Under the pieces are notes generated by a model. That model made no database searches and had not been told where the DNA came from. It saw only the letters and a program-made list of their open reading frames with translations. A stretch of DNA of 64,000 bases from 73-13 sp035555435 (GTDB taxonomy: Bacteria > Actinomycetota > Actinomycetes > Actinomycetales > Microbacteriaceae): assembly GCA_035555435.1 (NCBI GenBank), contig DATMGN010000005.1, forward strand, positions 1 to 64,000, given 5' to 3'. This document shows, piece by piece, positions 25,416-33,463 of the stretch (position 1 is its first letter; every line of letters begins with the position of its first letter). The position numbers and the translations under genes were made by a program.

Positions 25416-26652
25416 TGGGGTTCACTCCAAACACGTTCTGCGCGGCGAGTCGGTAGGCGAAGTCTCGCAGCTGCGGGTTGCGGTGTCCCGCGGCCTGCGC
25501 CATGTCGCGGAAGATCCGCTCGAAGCGCTCGCCCTTCTTGGATGCGGCGGCACCGATGGTCTTGTAGAGCTCCTGGACGACGTCCCACATGTCGAGCATG
25601 ATCTCGCGGCCGACGTTGCCGAGGAGCACGTCCGCTTCGACCGTGAACGAGTTGCCGCCCTGGCCGTTCGGCGTGCTCGCGAGGCGCTCCCACTCGGCCC
25701 ACGCCTGCAGGATCGCGAACTCCCCCTTGCGCACATTGGTGAGGGCGCCGCCGTACCAGCGCTGGAAGTCGGGGTCGGTCACGCGCGAGGTGAACGGCGG
25801 GATAGTGATCTTGCGCGTCTCCATGAGCCGCCCGTACTCGTTGACCGCGCCGTAGGCGGCGCCGATGCAGATCATCCCGAGCATCATGGCGAACGAGCTC
25901 ATGTGCCGCGCGTTGTACATCGGGTTGCCATAGGCGATCTCGCCGGGGCTCTTCGTCTCGGCGAACGAGTAGAACGTCAGGTCCGCGCCTTCGACCATGA
26001 ACCGCTCGGGCAGGAATGCCTGCTCGAACTTGATCGAGTTCGAGCCGGAGGAGTTGAGCCCGAGCGTGGTGCCCCAGTCGTCGAGGATCTCGTAGCTGCC
26101 GGCGGGCGCGATGTAGAGGCCGACCCGCGGGCTGCCGTCCGGGTTCTGGCCCTCCAGCAGCGTCTGCCCGATGAAGTGCGTCGAGTAGGGGATGCCGGAG
26201 CAGTAGTTGACGACGCCCGTGATCTCGTAGCCGCCGTCGACCTTGACGGCCTTGACGGTCGGGGCGTACATCGACGCCGCCTTGAACTTGCCGCCCGCGT
26301 AGAGCTCCTCGTGGACCTCGACGGGGAACCAGTTCGAGAGCATGAGCGCGTGGTTGGCGGCGAGGCAGAAGTTCCACGCCATGCCCATGTCGCCCTTGGC
26401 GATCTCGATGACGACCTTCGCGAACGTGTGGGGCTGCACCTCGAGACCGCCGTGCGCGCGAGGGATGAACATGCGGTACAGCTCCGCGGCCTCGAGCTTC
26501 GCCTCGATGTGCGGCGGGATGTGCGTGAGCTGCTCGGCCTCGGCCGCGGCCTCGATCAGGTCGGGGATGAGGTCCCGAGCCGACTGGACGAGCCGGTCCT
26601 CGAGCGCCTGGTATTCCTCGGTGGTGTAGCCAGCGACCGCGGCGAGCGTCAT
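25408..26652 (-). CDS. Acyl-CoA-dehydrogenase-fold flavin-dependent monooxygenase, oxygenase component
   Basis: Protein of 414 residues with the same fold as 22557-23786: HIEAKLEAAELYRMFIPRAHGG, a middle domain with LNSSGSNSIKFEQAFLP, and a C-terminal helical part. It lacks an adjacent reductase gene and may use the one at 23786. The start was set at the ATG preceded by GAGAGG; a longer frame begins inside the promoter. The promoter region 26653-26763 holds the shared 13-bp palindrome. An acyl-CoA dehydrogenase role cannot be excluded from sequence alone. Confidence 0.76.
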   Translation of the reverse strand: MTLAAVAGYTTEEYQALEDRLVQSARDLIPDLIEAAAEAEQLTHIPPHIEAKLEAAELYRMFIPRAHGGLEVQPHTFAKVVIEIAKGDMGMAWNFCLAANHALMLSNWFPVEVHEELYAGGKFKAASMYAPTVKAVKVDGGYEITGVVNYCSGIPYSTHFIGQTLLEGQNPDGSPRVGLYIAPAGSYEILDDWGTTLGLNSSGSNSIKFEQAFLPERFMVEGADLTFYSFAETKSPGEIAYGNPMYNARHMSSFAMMLGMICIGAAYGAVNEYGRLMETRKITIPPFTSRVTDPDFQRWYGGALTNVRKGEFAILQAWAEWERLASTPNGQGGNSFTVEADVLLGNVGREIMLDMWDVVQELYKTIGAAASKKGERFERIFRDMAQAAGHRNPQLRDFAYRLAAQNVFGVNPNA

Positions 26653-26704
26653 CGCGTTCCTCTCAACATTGAGTTCTACGGGCATCGCAGCAATGCGATG
26701 TCCG

Positions 26705-26717
26705 ATCATCATACAAT
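26705..26717. promoter_or_regulatory. Candidate GntR-family operator
   Basis: ATCATCATACAAT, whose reverse reads ATTGTATGATGAT, differs by one base from the copy at 11861-11873. It lies about 55 bases before the minus-strand monooxygenase/hydrolase unit. Its reverse strand includes TACAAT-like bases usable as a -10 box. Confidence 0.45.
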
Positions 26718-26763
26718 CACCGGTCGACGTCAACGGCTCGACGTCCCACCCGGCGGGAACTAC

Positions 26764-27471
26764 TCAGGTGAGCGTCCAGCCCCGGTCGACGTAGATGTTC
26801 TGCCCGGACAGGCCCTTGGAGTAGAGGAGGAACATCGTCGTGTCGACGACGTCCTTCGTCGTCGCGAGCTTCCCGCCCGGCGTGCGCTGCTCGTAGCCGG
26901 ACAGCACGCCGTCCGGCTTGCCCGCCCAGAACGGGGTGTCGCCGATGATGCCGGGGTGGATCGCGTTGACGCGGATCGGCGCGAGCTCGAGCGCGAGCGT
27001 GTTGACCATGCCCATGACGCCGCCGTTGATGATCGAGACCGTCGTCGAGCCCGGGTACGGCAGGTCCTTCGCGCGGCCGCCGAACAGCACGATGCCGGTG
27101 TCGACGGAGGGGTCGAGCCGGTCGAGCAGCGTGTGCACCGTCTCCGTGTAGCCCACGAGCTTGAGCAGGGTGAGCCGCTTCGCCTTCGCGAGGTCGTAGT
27201 CGCGGATGTTGTTCTGATCGCGCTCGATCGCCGCGAGCACGAGGCCGTGGACGTGGCCGACGGGCTTCAACGCCTCGGCGATGCCGTCCGGCTCGGAGAT
27301 GTCGAGCGCGAGCGCCGACGCCTTCGGGCCGATGCTCGCCGCGATCGCCTCGGTGTTCGCCTGGTCGCGACCCGTGATGAGGACGTTGTCGCCGTTCTCC
27401 ACCACCGTGCGCGCGATGTCCAGGCCAATGCCGGAAGTGCCTCCGACGACGACGATCGTCCTGTCGCTCAT
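26764..27471 (-). CDS. SDR-fold protein lacking the YxxxK catalytic pair
   Basis: Protein of 235 residues with a clear SDR cofactor site (VVGGTSGIGLDIA) and a C-terminal SGQNIYVDRGWTL like SDR tails. The region where YxxxK belongs reads TTVSIINGGVMGM: tyrosine and lysine are both absent (valine and asparagine by alignment). The serine strand is also changed (VLFGGRA). It therefore cannot use the usual SDR mechanism and may be a dehydratase, isomerase or redox-insensitive binding protein. Start: ATG with AAGGGG nine bases upstream. It is divergent from the amidohydrolase gene. Confidence 0.76.
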   Translation of the reverse strand: MSDRTIVVVGGTSGIGLDIARTVVENGDNVLITGRDQANTEAIAASIGPKASALALDISEPDGIAEALKPVGHVHGLVLAAIERDQNNIRDYDLAKAKRLTLLKLVGYTETVHTLLDRLDPSVDTGIVLFGGRAKDLPYPGSTTVSIINGGVMGMVNTLALELAPIRVNAIHPGIIGDTPFWAGKPDGVLSGYEQRTPGGKLATTKDVVDTTMFLLYSKGLSGQNIYVDRGWTLT

Positions 27472-27629
27472 GCGATGAAACCCCTTGAAATTGATCGGAG
27501 CGCGACTGGACATTGGTGTTCAGCGGCGCTTAACTTGATCCAAGCCGCCCGACGTGCGAAAGTCAAGCCGCGCACGCTCGTGCGCGCCCCGACGGGCCGA
27601 CCCGCTATTCAAGGAGGATGAGCGCAACG

Positions 27630-29036
27630 ATGGCACCGCAGCCGATTGTGTTCCGTAACGGCATCGTGCTGACGATGGACGATCAGCACACAGTCCTGCC
27701 GAAGGGCGACGTGCTCGTCGTCGACGGCAAGATCGCAGAGGTCGGCGTCGGCCTCTCCGTGCCGGACGGCACCAAGGAGATCGACGCGTCCGGCGGCATC
27801 ATCATGCCGGGCATGGTCGACACCCACCGCCACATGTGGCAGACCGCGATGCGCGCCTACGGCGCCGACTGGACGCTGACGCAGTACTTCGTCTGGTACT
27901 ACCTGCAGCACGGCATGAAGTTCCGCCCCGAGGACTACGCCGCGGGCAACCTGATCTCCGCGCTCGACGCGATCGAGGGCGGCACGACCACGACCGTCGA
28001 CTGGTCGCACGGTCTGCGCACCCCCGACCACGGCTGGGCCGCGTACGAGGCGCTCAAGAGCTCGCCCGGCCGCTTCGTCTTCGCCTACGGCAACATCCAC
28101 GTCTCGCCGTGGGAGTGGACGAAGGACCCCGAGGTCCAGAAGATCCTCACGACCTCGCGCGACGACGCCGACATGTTCGGCACGCAGATCGCGTTCGACG
28201 TCTCTGACCAGGACGAGAACTTCCCGGAGCTCGACGCCTACCGCGCCGCCGAGGAGCTCGGCCTGCGGGTCACGACCCACGCGGGCGTGTGGGGCGCGAC
28301 CAACGACTGGGGCATCCGCAACGCGTACGACGCGGGCGTCATGAAGGAGGGCTACACCTACGTGCACGCCGCCTCCCTCTCGCAGGATTCCTACCTCAAG
28401 ATCGCGGCGACCGGCGGCAACGTCTCGCTCGCGACCGAGTCCGAGGACACCTGTGGCCAGGGCTACCCGCCGCTCCACGAGCTGCGCAAGTACGGCATCC
28501 AGGCCTCGCTCTCCGTCGACACCAGCGTGTGGCAGAGCTCGGACCTGTTCTCGGCGATGCGCGCCACGGTGAACGCGGACCGCGCGCTCGAGCACTACCT
28601 CGCGCACCTCAAGGAGCCGGCGGAGACGATCACGCACGTGCGCACGCGCGTCGAGGACGTCGTCGACCTCGCGACCCGCGGCGGCGCGAAGGCGATCGGC
28701 AAGGACCACCTCATCGGCTCGCTCGAGAAGGGCAAGCTCGGCGATGTCGTGCTGCTCAAGAACGAGGACTCGCCGACGTGGGCCCCGCTCATCAACCCGT
28801 ACGGCCAGGTCGTGTACCAGGCGCAGCGCGGCGACGTCCACACGGTCGTCGTCGGCGGCGAGATCGTCAAGTCCGAGGGCAAGCTCGTGGCCGGCGACCT
28901 TAAGTCGGTGCGCGCGAAGCTCGAGAACACGGTCGAGTACCTCGAGAAGGAGGTCGGCGACGAGTGGGTGTCCGGTCAGTACCCGGAGATCCCCGAGGCC
29001 GAGGTCCTCTTCAACCCGTACCAGTACAAGAAGTGA
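27630..29036 (+). CDS. Amidohydrolase family protein (TRZ/ATZ-like)
   Basis: Metal-dependent hydrolase of about 468 residues. The first strand carries DTHRHMW (the HxH metal pair), followed by THAGVW and YVHAASLS, and a late LSVDTS aspartate, the usual ligand order in cytosine-deaminase/chlorohydrolase relatives. It would remove an amino, halide or amide group from a ring or side chain. AAGGAGG at 27611-27617 touches an ATG at 27618, so the ATG at 27630 (12 bases downstream) is preferred. It is first gene of a plus-strand unit with the MFS carrier and probably the aldehyde dehydrogenase. Confidence 0.83.
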   Translation: MAPQPIVFRNGIVLTMDDQHTVLPKGDVLVVDGKIAEVGVGLSVPDGTKEIDASGGIIMPGMVDTHRHMWQTAMRAYGADWTLTQYFVWYYLQHGMKFRPEDYAAGNLISALDAIEGGTTTTVDWSHGLRTPDHGWAAYEALKSSPGRFVFAYGNIHVSPWEWTKDPEVQKILTTSRDDADMFGTQIAFDVSDQDENFPELDAYRAAEELGLRVTTHAGVWGATNDWGIRNAYDAGVMKEGYTYVHAASLSQDSYLKIAATGGNVSLATESEDTCGQGYPPLHELRKYGIQASLSVDTSVWQSSDLFSAMRATVNADRALEHYLAHLKEPAETITHVRTRVEDVVDLATRGGAKAIGKDHLIGSLEKGKLGDVVLLKNEDSPTWAPLINPYGQVVYQAQRGDVHTVVVGGEIVKSEGKLVAGDLKSVRAKLENTVEYLEKEVGDEWVSGQYPEIPEAEVLFNPYQYKK

Positions 29037-30274
29037 GGTCTCGCTCCTCAGGAGCGGGCACACCTCCGGCGACGCCGTCGGGTCCGTCAGGGCCCGGCGG
29101 CGTCGCCGCGTCGGGGAGCATGAACGCGGCCATGTTCGCGCTGCTCGCCGCGTCGTTCCTCAGCATGGTCGACCGCGCGGCGCTGCCGCCCATGCTCACA
29201 GCGGTCGCGGGCGACCTCGGCACGTCGATCGGCGAGGTCGGCGCCGCCCTGTCGGTCTACTCGATCACCTACGCGATCTCGCAGCTCGCCTGGAGCGCCG
29301 TCTCGAGCCGGATCGGCACGGTGCGAGTGCTGCGCATCGCGCTCCTGCTCGGCGCCGCGTTCACCTTCCTGACGGCCTGCGCACTCGACCCCGTCATGCT
29401 GTGGATCGGCCGCGCGCTCTCGGGGCTCGCGATCGGCGCCGTCGTGCCGGCGACGCTCGTCTTCGTGGGTGATCGCTTCGCCCTCGCTCGCCGGGCGCAC
29501 GTCCTCGCGAACCTCGCGACCGCCGTGTCGCTCGGTGCGACCGCCGCGGTCGTCGTCGCGAGCATCCTCGGGCCGGTCGGCGCCTGGCGCTGGGTCTTCA
29601 TCGGCACGGCGATCGGCGAGCTCGTCATCGCCGCGCTCCTGTGGCGGATCGAGGCGGGCCCACGGCCGATCGACCGGGTGCCGCTGCTGCGCAGCGCACG
29701 ACGCGTGCTCACCGACGGGTGGGCGCTCATCACCTTCGTCCTCGTCTTCGTCGAAGGCGGACTCATCTACGGCGTCATGAGCTTCTTCCCCGCCGCACTC
29801 CAGGCCGCCGGGACCGAGGCGATCATCGCGGGGCTCGTCACCGCGGTGTTCGGGCTCAGCGTCATCGGCTCGTCCCAGCTCGTCAAGCTCGTGCTGGGCC
29901 GGATCCCGCCGGCCATCCTGCTGCTCATCGGCGGCGGTGCCGCGACGCTCGCGTTCTGCCTCGTCTCGATCGTCGTCAGTGTCGCGTCGGTGCTCGCCGC
30001 GTCGGCCCTGCTCGGCATCGCCTGGGCGGTCGCGCACACGCAGATCCAGAACTGGATGACGGATGCGGTCGTGCGCGACCGCCCCGTCGGCACCGCGCTC
30101 TTCGCCACGTCGATGTTCGCCGGCGCCGCGCTCGGTGCCGCGATCGGCAGCGCGGCGGCGGTCGTCGGCGCCTACACGTGGTTCTTCGTCGGCGCGGCGA
30201 TCGCGGGCGCCGCCTTCGGCGTCCTCGCGTCGGTCGGTCGGGCGCGCTACCAGGTGCGCGGTATCCGCGATTGA
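29033..30274 (+). CDS. MFS transporter
   Basis: Membrane protein of about 413 residues with roughly twelve hydrophobic segments, similar in layout to the carrier at 42920 (both share an AHTxxQxWMTDA stretch in the second half). The start is drawn at a GTG that overlaps the amidohydrolase stop (GTGA), giving a proline/serine-rich 29-residue leader. An ATG at 29120, right at the first transmembrane helix, is an alternative. It is probably uptake or export for the pathway; substrate unknown. Confidence 0.8.
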   Translation: MRSRSSGAGTPPATPSGPSGPGGVAASGSMNAAMFALLAASFLSMVDRAALPPMLTAVAGDLGTSIGEVGAALSVYSITYAISQLAWSAVSSRIGTVRVLRIALLLGAAFTFLTACALDPVMLWIGRALSGLAIGAVVPATLVFVGDRFALARRAHVLANLATAVSLGATAAVVVASILGPVGAWRWVFIGTAIGELVIAALLWRIEAGPRPIDRVPLLRSARRVLTDGWALITFVLVFVEGGLIYGVMSFFPAALQAAGTEAIIAGLVTAVFGLSVIGSSQLVKLVLGRIPPAILLLIGGGAATLAFCLVSIVVSVASVLAASALLGIAWAVAHTQIQNWMTDAVVRDRPVGTALFATSMFAGAALGAAIGSAAAVVGAYTWFFVGAAIAGAAFGVLASVGRARYQVRGIRD

Positions 30275-30348
30275 GGCGATCGTCACGGATTGCATCCAAT
30301 CCTCGACAGAACCCGCGGTGGGCTTGCGCTGACCCCGCCATTTGACCG

Positions 30349-30360
30349 ATACTCGTATCC
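30349..30360. promoter_or_regulatory. Palindrome upstream of aldehyde dehydrogenase gene
   Basis: GATACTCGTATC has 5-bp arms GATAC/GTATC around TC. It lies 44-55 bases before the aldehyde dehydrogenase start, next to the GntR-type site at 30368. It may be part of the promoter or a second operator. Confidence 0.3.
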
Positions 30361-30367
30361 AATCGGC

Positions 30368-30380
30368 ATCGTACAACGAC
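30368..30380. promoter_or_regulatory. Candidate GntR-family operator
   Basis: ATCGTACAACGAC fits the shared palindrome ATYGTnnnACRAT except for its last base. It is 24-36 bases before the aldehyde dehydrogenase start. Confidence 0.4.
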
Positions 30381-30403
30381 GTTCTCCCCCGAAAGGCACC
30401 CAC

Positions 30404-31780
30404 ATGGCCATCGCCACCATCAACCCCGCGACCGGCATCACCGAGGCGACGTTCGAAGCCGACACCGACGCCGACGTCGAGCGCAAGATCGCCGAGTCGC
30501 ACGCCGCCTACCAGGCGATGCGCGCGACCGACTACGCGACCCGCGCCGGCTGGATGGTCAAGGCCGCCGAGGTGCTCGAGTCCGAAGTCGAGGAGACCGC
30601 CCGCATTCTCACGCTCGAAATGGGCAAGACGATCGGCCAGGCTCGTGCCGAGGTGCTCAAGTCGGCGAAGGCGATGCGCTTCTACGCCGAGAAGGCCGAA
30701 GAGTTCCTCACGGGCTGGGAGCTCGACGACCCGACCAAGGTCGGTGCGTCCAAGGCCTACGTGCGCTACCAGCCGATCGGCGTCGTGCTCGCCGTCATGC
30801 CCTGGAACTACCCGCTGTGGCAGGTCATCCGCTTCGCCGCACCCGCCCTCATGGCCGGCAACGCGGGCCTGCTCAAGCATGCGTCGAACGTGCCCCAGGC
30901 CGCGATCTACCTCGACACGCTCTTCGAGCGCGGGGGCTTCCCCAAGGGCTCCTTCCACTCGCTGCTCATCCCCGCCTCGCGCGTCGAGCCCGTGCTGCGC
31001 GACCGCCGCGTCGTCGCCGCGACCCTGACCGGCTCCGAGCCCGCGGGTCGCTCCGTCGCCTCGATCGCGGGCTCCGAGGTCAAGCACGTCGTGCTCGAGC
31101 TCGGCGGCTCCGACCCCTTCATCGTCATGCCGTCGGCCGACCTCGACGCGGCCTCGACGGTCGCCGTCACCGCCCGTACCGCAAACAATGGCCAGGCCTG
31201 CATCAACGCGAAGCGCTTCATCGTCCACACGGACGCCTACGACGAGTTCGCCCGCCTCTTCGGCGAGAAGATGGCGGCGCTCAAGGTCGGCGACCCCTTC
31301 GACGAGTCGACGCAGGTCGGCCCCGTCGCGACCGCGTCGGGGCTCACGGACCTGGAGGAGTTCGTCGAGGACGCCGTGAGCAAGGGCGCGACCGTCATCG
31401 CGGGCGGCGGCCGGATCGAGGGCGACGGCTGGTTCTTCCAGCCGACCGTCATCGCCGACATCACGACCGACATGCGCCTCTACGCGGAGGAGGCCTTCGG
31501 CCCGCTCGCGTCGCTCTACCGGGTCGAGTCGCGCGAGGAGGCGCTGCGCATCGCCAACGACACGACGTTCGGCCTGTCCTCGGCCGTCTGGACCAACGAC
31601 GCGGACGAGGAGGAGTTCTTCGTCAGCGGGCTCGACGTCGGCGCGGTCTTCGTCAACGGCATGTCGATCTCCTACCCCGAGCTGCCCTTCGGCGGCGTCA
31701 AGGACTCCGGCATCGGCCGCGAGCTGTCCGCCGAGGGCATCCGCGAGTTCACGAACCTCAAGACCGTCTGGCGGGGTTGA
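30404..31780 (+). CDS. NAD(P)-dependent aldehyde dehydrogenase (succinate-semialdehyde dehydrogenase-like)
   Basis: Protein of 458 residues, typical for the GabD/Sad group. MPWNYPLWQVIRFAAPAL marks the cofactor domain, LELGGSDPF the general-base glutamate and NNGQACINAKRF the catalytic cysteine; it ends with ELPFGGVKDSGIGREL. It oxidises an aldehyde to the acid, probably succinic semialdehyde or a related aldehyde from the pathway. The ATG has GAAAGG upstream; longer frames start in the promoter. Its 129-base upstream region carries two palindromes, so it may have its own promoter. Confidence 0.88.
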   Translation: MAIATINPATGITEATFEADTDADVERKIAESHAAYQAMRATDYATRAGWMVKAAEVLESEVEETARILTLEMGKTIGQARAEVLKSAKAMRFYAEKAEEFLTGWELDDPTKVGASKAYVRYQPIGVVLAVMPWNYPLWQVIRFAAPALMAGNAGLLKHASNVPQAAIYLDTLFERGGFPKGSFHSLLIPASRVEPVLRDRRVVAATLTGSEPAGRSVASIAGSEVKHVVLELGGSDPFIVMPSADLDAASTVAVTARTANNGQACINAKRFIVHTDAYDEFARLFGEKMAALKVGDPFDESTQVGPVATASGLTDLEEFVEDAVSKGATVIAGGGRIEGDGWFFQPTVIADITTDMRLYAEEAFGPLASLYRVESREEALRIANDTTFGLSSAVWTNDADEEEFFVSGLDVGAVFVNGMSISYPELPFGGVKDSGIGRELSAEGIREFTNLKTVWRG

Positions 31781-31786
31781 GCCGAA

Positions 31787-31815
31787 GGTCGAGGCTTGCG
31801 CAGCAAGGCTCGACC
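31787..31815. terminator. Stem-loop after aldehyde dehydrogenase gene
   Basis: Arms GGTCGAGGCTTGC and GCAAGGCTCGACC pair with one mismatch around GCA, seven bases after the stop codon. There is no T-tract. It acts in the right place for a terminator of the plus-strand unit and resembles the adjacent 33-bp repeat family. Confidence 0.5.
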
Positions 31816-31825
31816 GAAGGCTCAA

Positions 31826-31910
31826 GGTCGAGTAGCCGCGCAGCGGCGTATCGAGACCCGGTCCGCGTTGGGCTGGAGGTCTCGATACGCGCCTGCGGCG
31901 CTACTCGACC
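31826..31910. repeat. Two inverted copies of a 33-bp intergenic repeat
   Basis: Copy 1 (31826-31858) runs GGTCGAGTAGC ... CGTATCGAGACC. Copy 2 (31878-31910) is its near reverse complement, GGTCTCGATACGC ... GCTACTCGACC. They are 19 bases apart and can form a long hairpin. Copy 2 overlaps the end of the minus-strand alcohol dehydrogenase gene and provides its TAG stop and last codons (TRVE). Other members lie at 50970, 60299 and, as a coding derivative, 55792. Confidence 0.8.
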
Positions 31911-33013
31911 CGCGTCAGGGGGCGGCGGGACGTCGCCCAGGGGTCGATGAGCGTCTTGATCGCGGGGGCCCGGCCCTCCGACATGGGACGCAGTGCGCCG
32001 TCGACGAGCTCGACGAGCGGGAGAACGTCAGGCGCGATCGTCCCCCAACGCCCAGCGCGGCTCGCGACGAGCTCGACCGCGAGCGGGAAGTCTATCTCGC
32101 GCACGAGCGCGTTCGTGCCGATGATCGACTTCTCCCGGATGGTCACCTGACCGAGGTCGATCTCCACCGGGCGGCGCTGGATGCCGACCGACACGATGCG
32201 GGCGCCCGTCGGCGCGACGTCGAGGGCCGTCGCGAGACCGCCCGCGGTGCCGCTCACCTCGAAAACGACGCGCAGATCGCGTTCGCCCACCGCGTCCCGC
32301 AGCAACTGCGCGTCGCCGGGGCCCGCCGCGACCCGCACGACCTCATCGGCCCCCATCTCCGTCGCGATCTCGAGCCGCTCCGGCGAGATGTCGGCGGCGA
32401 TGACCATCGCGCCCGCCGCCTTGAGCGCGACGACGAGGAAGGCGCCGATCGCGCCCGCGCCGAGCAGCAGCACGAGCTGGCCCTCGACATCGCCGGCGCG
32501 CCGGACGTTGTGCACCGCGATGCCCATCGGCTGCGCGAGCGCGGCCTCGTCGAGCGAGATGCCGAGGCCGTCGATCGAGACGCAGCTCGCGACGGGCGTC
32601 GCGACGAAGCCCGCGAGCGCGCCCGGACGATGCAGCCCGACGCCCGCGTAGCGGCGGCACAGGTTGCTCTCGCCGCGCTCGCAGGCCGCGCACGCGCCGC
32701 AAGGCGCAGCACCGCACGAGGCGACCTGGCGGCCGACCCAGGCGGGGTCGACCCCGTCGCCGACGTCGATGACGGTGCCGGAGAACTCGTGCCCGATCGC
32801 CATCGGCCCCTGCCAGCCGGACGCTGGGTGAGGTCGCTCGAGCGGGATCTGCACGGGGCCGTGATCCCACTCGCCAGCGTCCGTGCCGCACACGCCGACC
32901 GTGCCGACACGCAGCAGCAGCTCGCCGGGCAGCGCCGTCGGGACGGGCGTCTCCTCGATGCGGATGTCGCCGCGGCCGTGGTACACCGCGGCGGTCATCA
33001 TGGCGTCGTTCAT
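31901..33013 (-). CDS. Zinc-dependent alcohol dehydrogenase, butanediol/sorbitol dehydrogenase-like
   Basis: Protein of 370 residues with the standard MDR features: CGTD, the intact GHEFSG, a cysteine set CGACAACERGESNLC for structural zinc and GAGAIG for the cofactor. It is less like the other two alcohol dehydrogenases here than they are to each other. The C-terminus LTRVE and stop come from a 33-bp intergenic repeat. It is divergent from a RidA-like gene across only 58 bases. It probably oxidises a secondary alcohol or diol; substrate unknown. Confidence 0.85.
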   Translation of the reverse strand: MNDAMMTAAVYHGRGDIRIEETPVPTALPGELLLRVGTVGVCGTDAGEWDHGPVQIPLERPHPASGWQGPMAIGHEFSGTVIDVGDGVDPAWVGRQVASCGAAPCGACAACERGESNLCRRYAGVGLHRPGALAGFVATPVASCVSIDGLGISLDEAALAQPMGIAVHNVRRAGDVEGQLVLLLGAGAIGAFLVVALKAAGAMVIAADISPERLEIATEMGADEVVRVAAGPGDAQLLRDAVGERDLRVVFEVSGTAGGLATALDVAPTGARIVSVGIQRRPVEIDLGQVTIREKSIIGTNALVREIDFPLAVELVASRAGRWGTIAPDVLPLVELVDGALRPMSEGRAPAIKTLIDPWATSRRPLTRVE

Positions 33014-33071
33014 GCTCTCAGTCTCCCGTGGTTCGGTGGGTCAAGTGGCTTCGGGCGGCTATGGTCGGACC

Positions 33072-33461
33072 ATGACGGAACATCGCATCGCTCGCGTGCT
33101 GCACCCCTACGTCCCCGGCATCGCCGACACGGTCCGGGTCGAGGGCGGCACGACGATCTACGTGTCCGGTACGGTGGGCGTGCGCGATGACGGGTCGCCC
33201 GCCGCGGACTTCGCGGAGCAGTGCCAGCTCGCGATCGCCTCGCTCGGGGCCTCGCTCGCCCGCCAGGGTGCGACCCTCGCCGACATCGTCCGGCTGACGG
33301 TCAACGTCGTCGACCTCGACGAAGCGAAGATCGACACCTGGCATCGCGTGCGCGACGAGCACTTCGATCACGCCGACTCACCCGCGAGCACACTGCTCGG
33401 GGTGAGCCGGCTGTTCTCGCCGGACTTCGAGATCGAGATCGAGGCGACCGCGGTCATCTGA
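33072..33461 (+). CDS. RidA family protein, atypical
   Basis: Small protein of 129 residues with the chorismate-mutase-like fold of the RidA/YjgF family (IYVSGTVGVRDDGSP, QLAIASLGASLARQGATLADIVRLTVNVVD, FEIEIEATAVI). The arginine that in RidA salt-bridges the imine substrate's carboxylate, normally in the PxR(T/S) segment, is replaced (PASTLLGV). It therefore belongs to the non-deaminase Rid subgroups. A perfect palindrome ATGGTCGGACCAT (33061-33073) overlaps its start codon. It converges on the M24-fold gene with a 2-base gap. Confidence 0.78.
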   Translation: MTEHRIARVLHPYVPGIADTVRVEGGTTIYVSGTVGVRDDGSPAADFAEQCQLAIASLGASLARQGATLADIVRLTVNVVDLDEAKIDTWHRVRDEHFDHADSPASTLLGVSRLFSPDFEIEIEATAVI

Positions 33462-33463
33462 CC

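Noticed and set aside
27618..27629. ATG at 27618 as start of the amidohydrolase
   Set aside because: It directly abuts AAGGAGG with no spacer; the in-frame ATG 12 bases later is better placed.
31826..31910. Ends of an insertion sequence
   Set aside because: No transposase or target duplication was seen; the inverted copies are only 19 bases apart.
33061..33073. ATGGTCGGACCAT palindrome as a seventh GntR site
   Set aside because: It overlaps the RidA start codon and has G/C where the other sites have Y/R; it may be chance, so it is not counted in the regulon.
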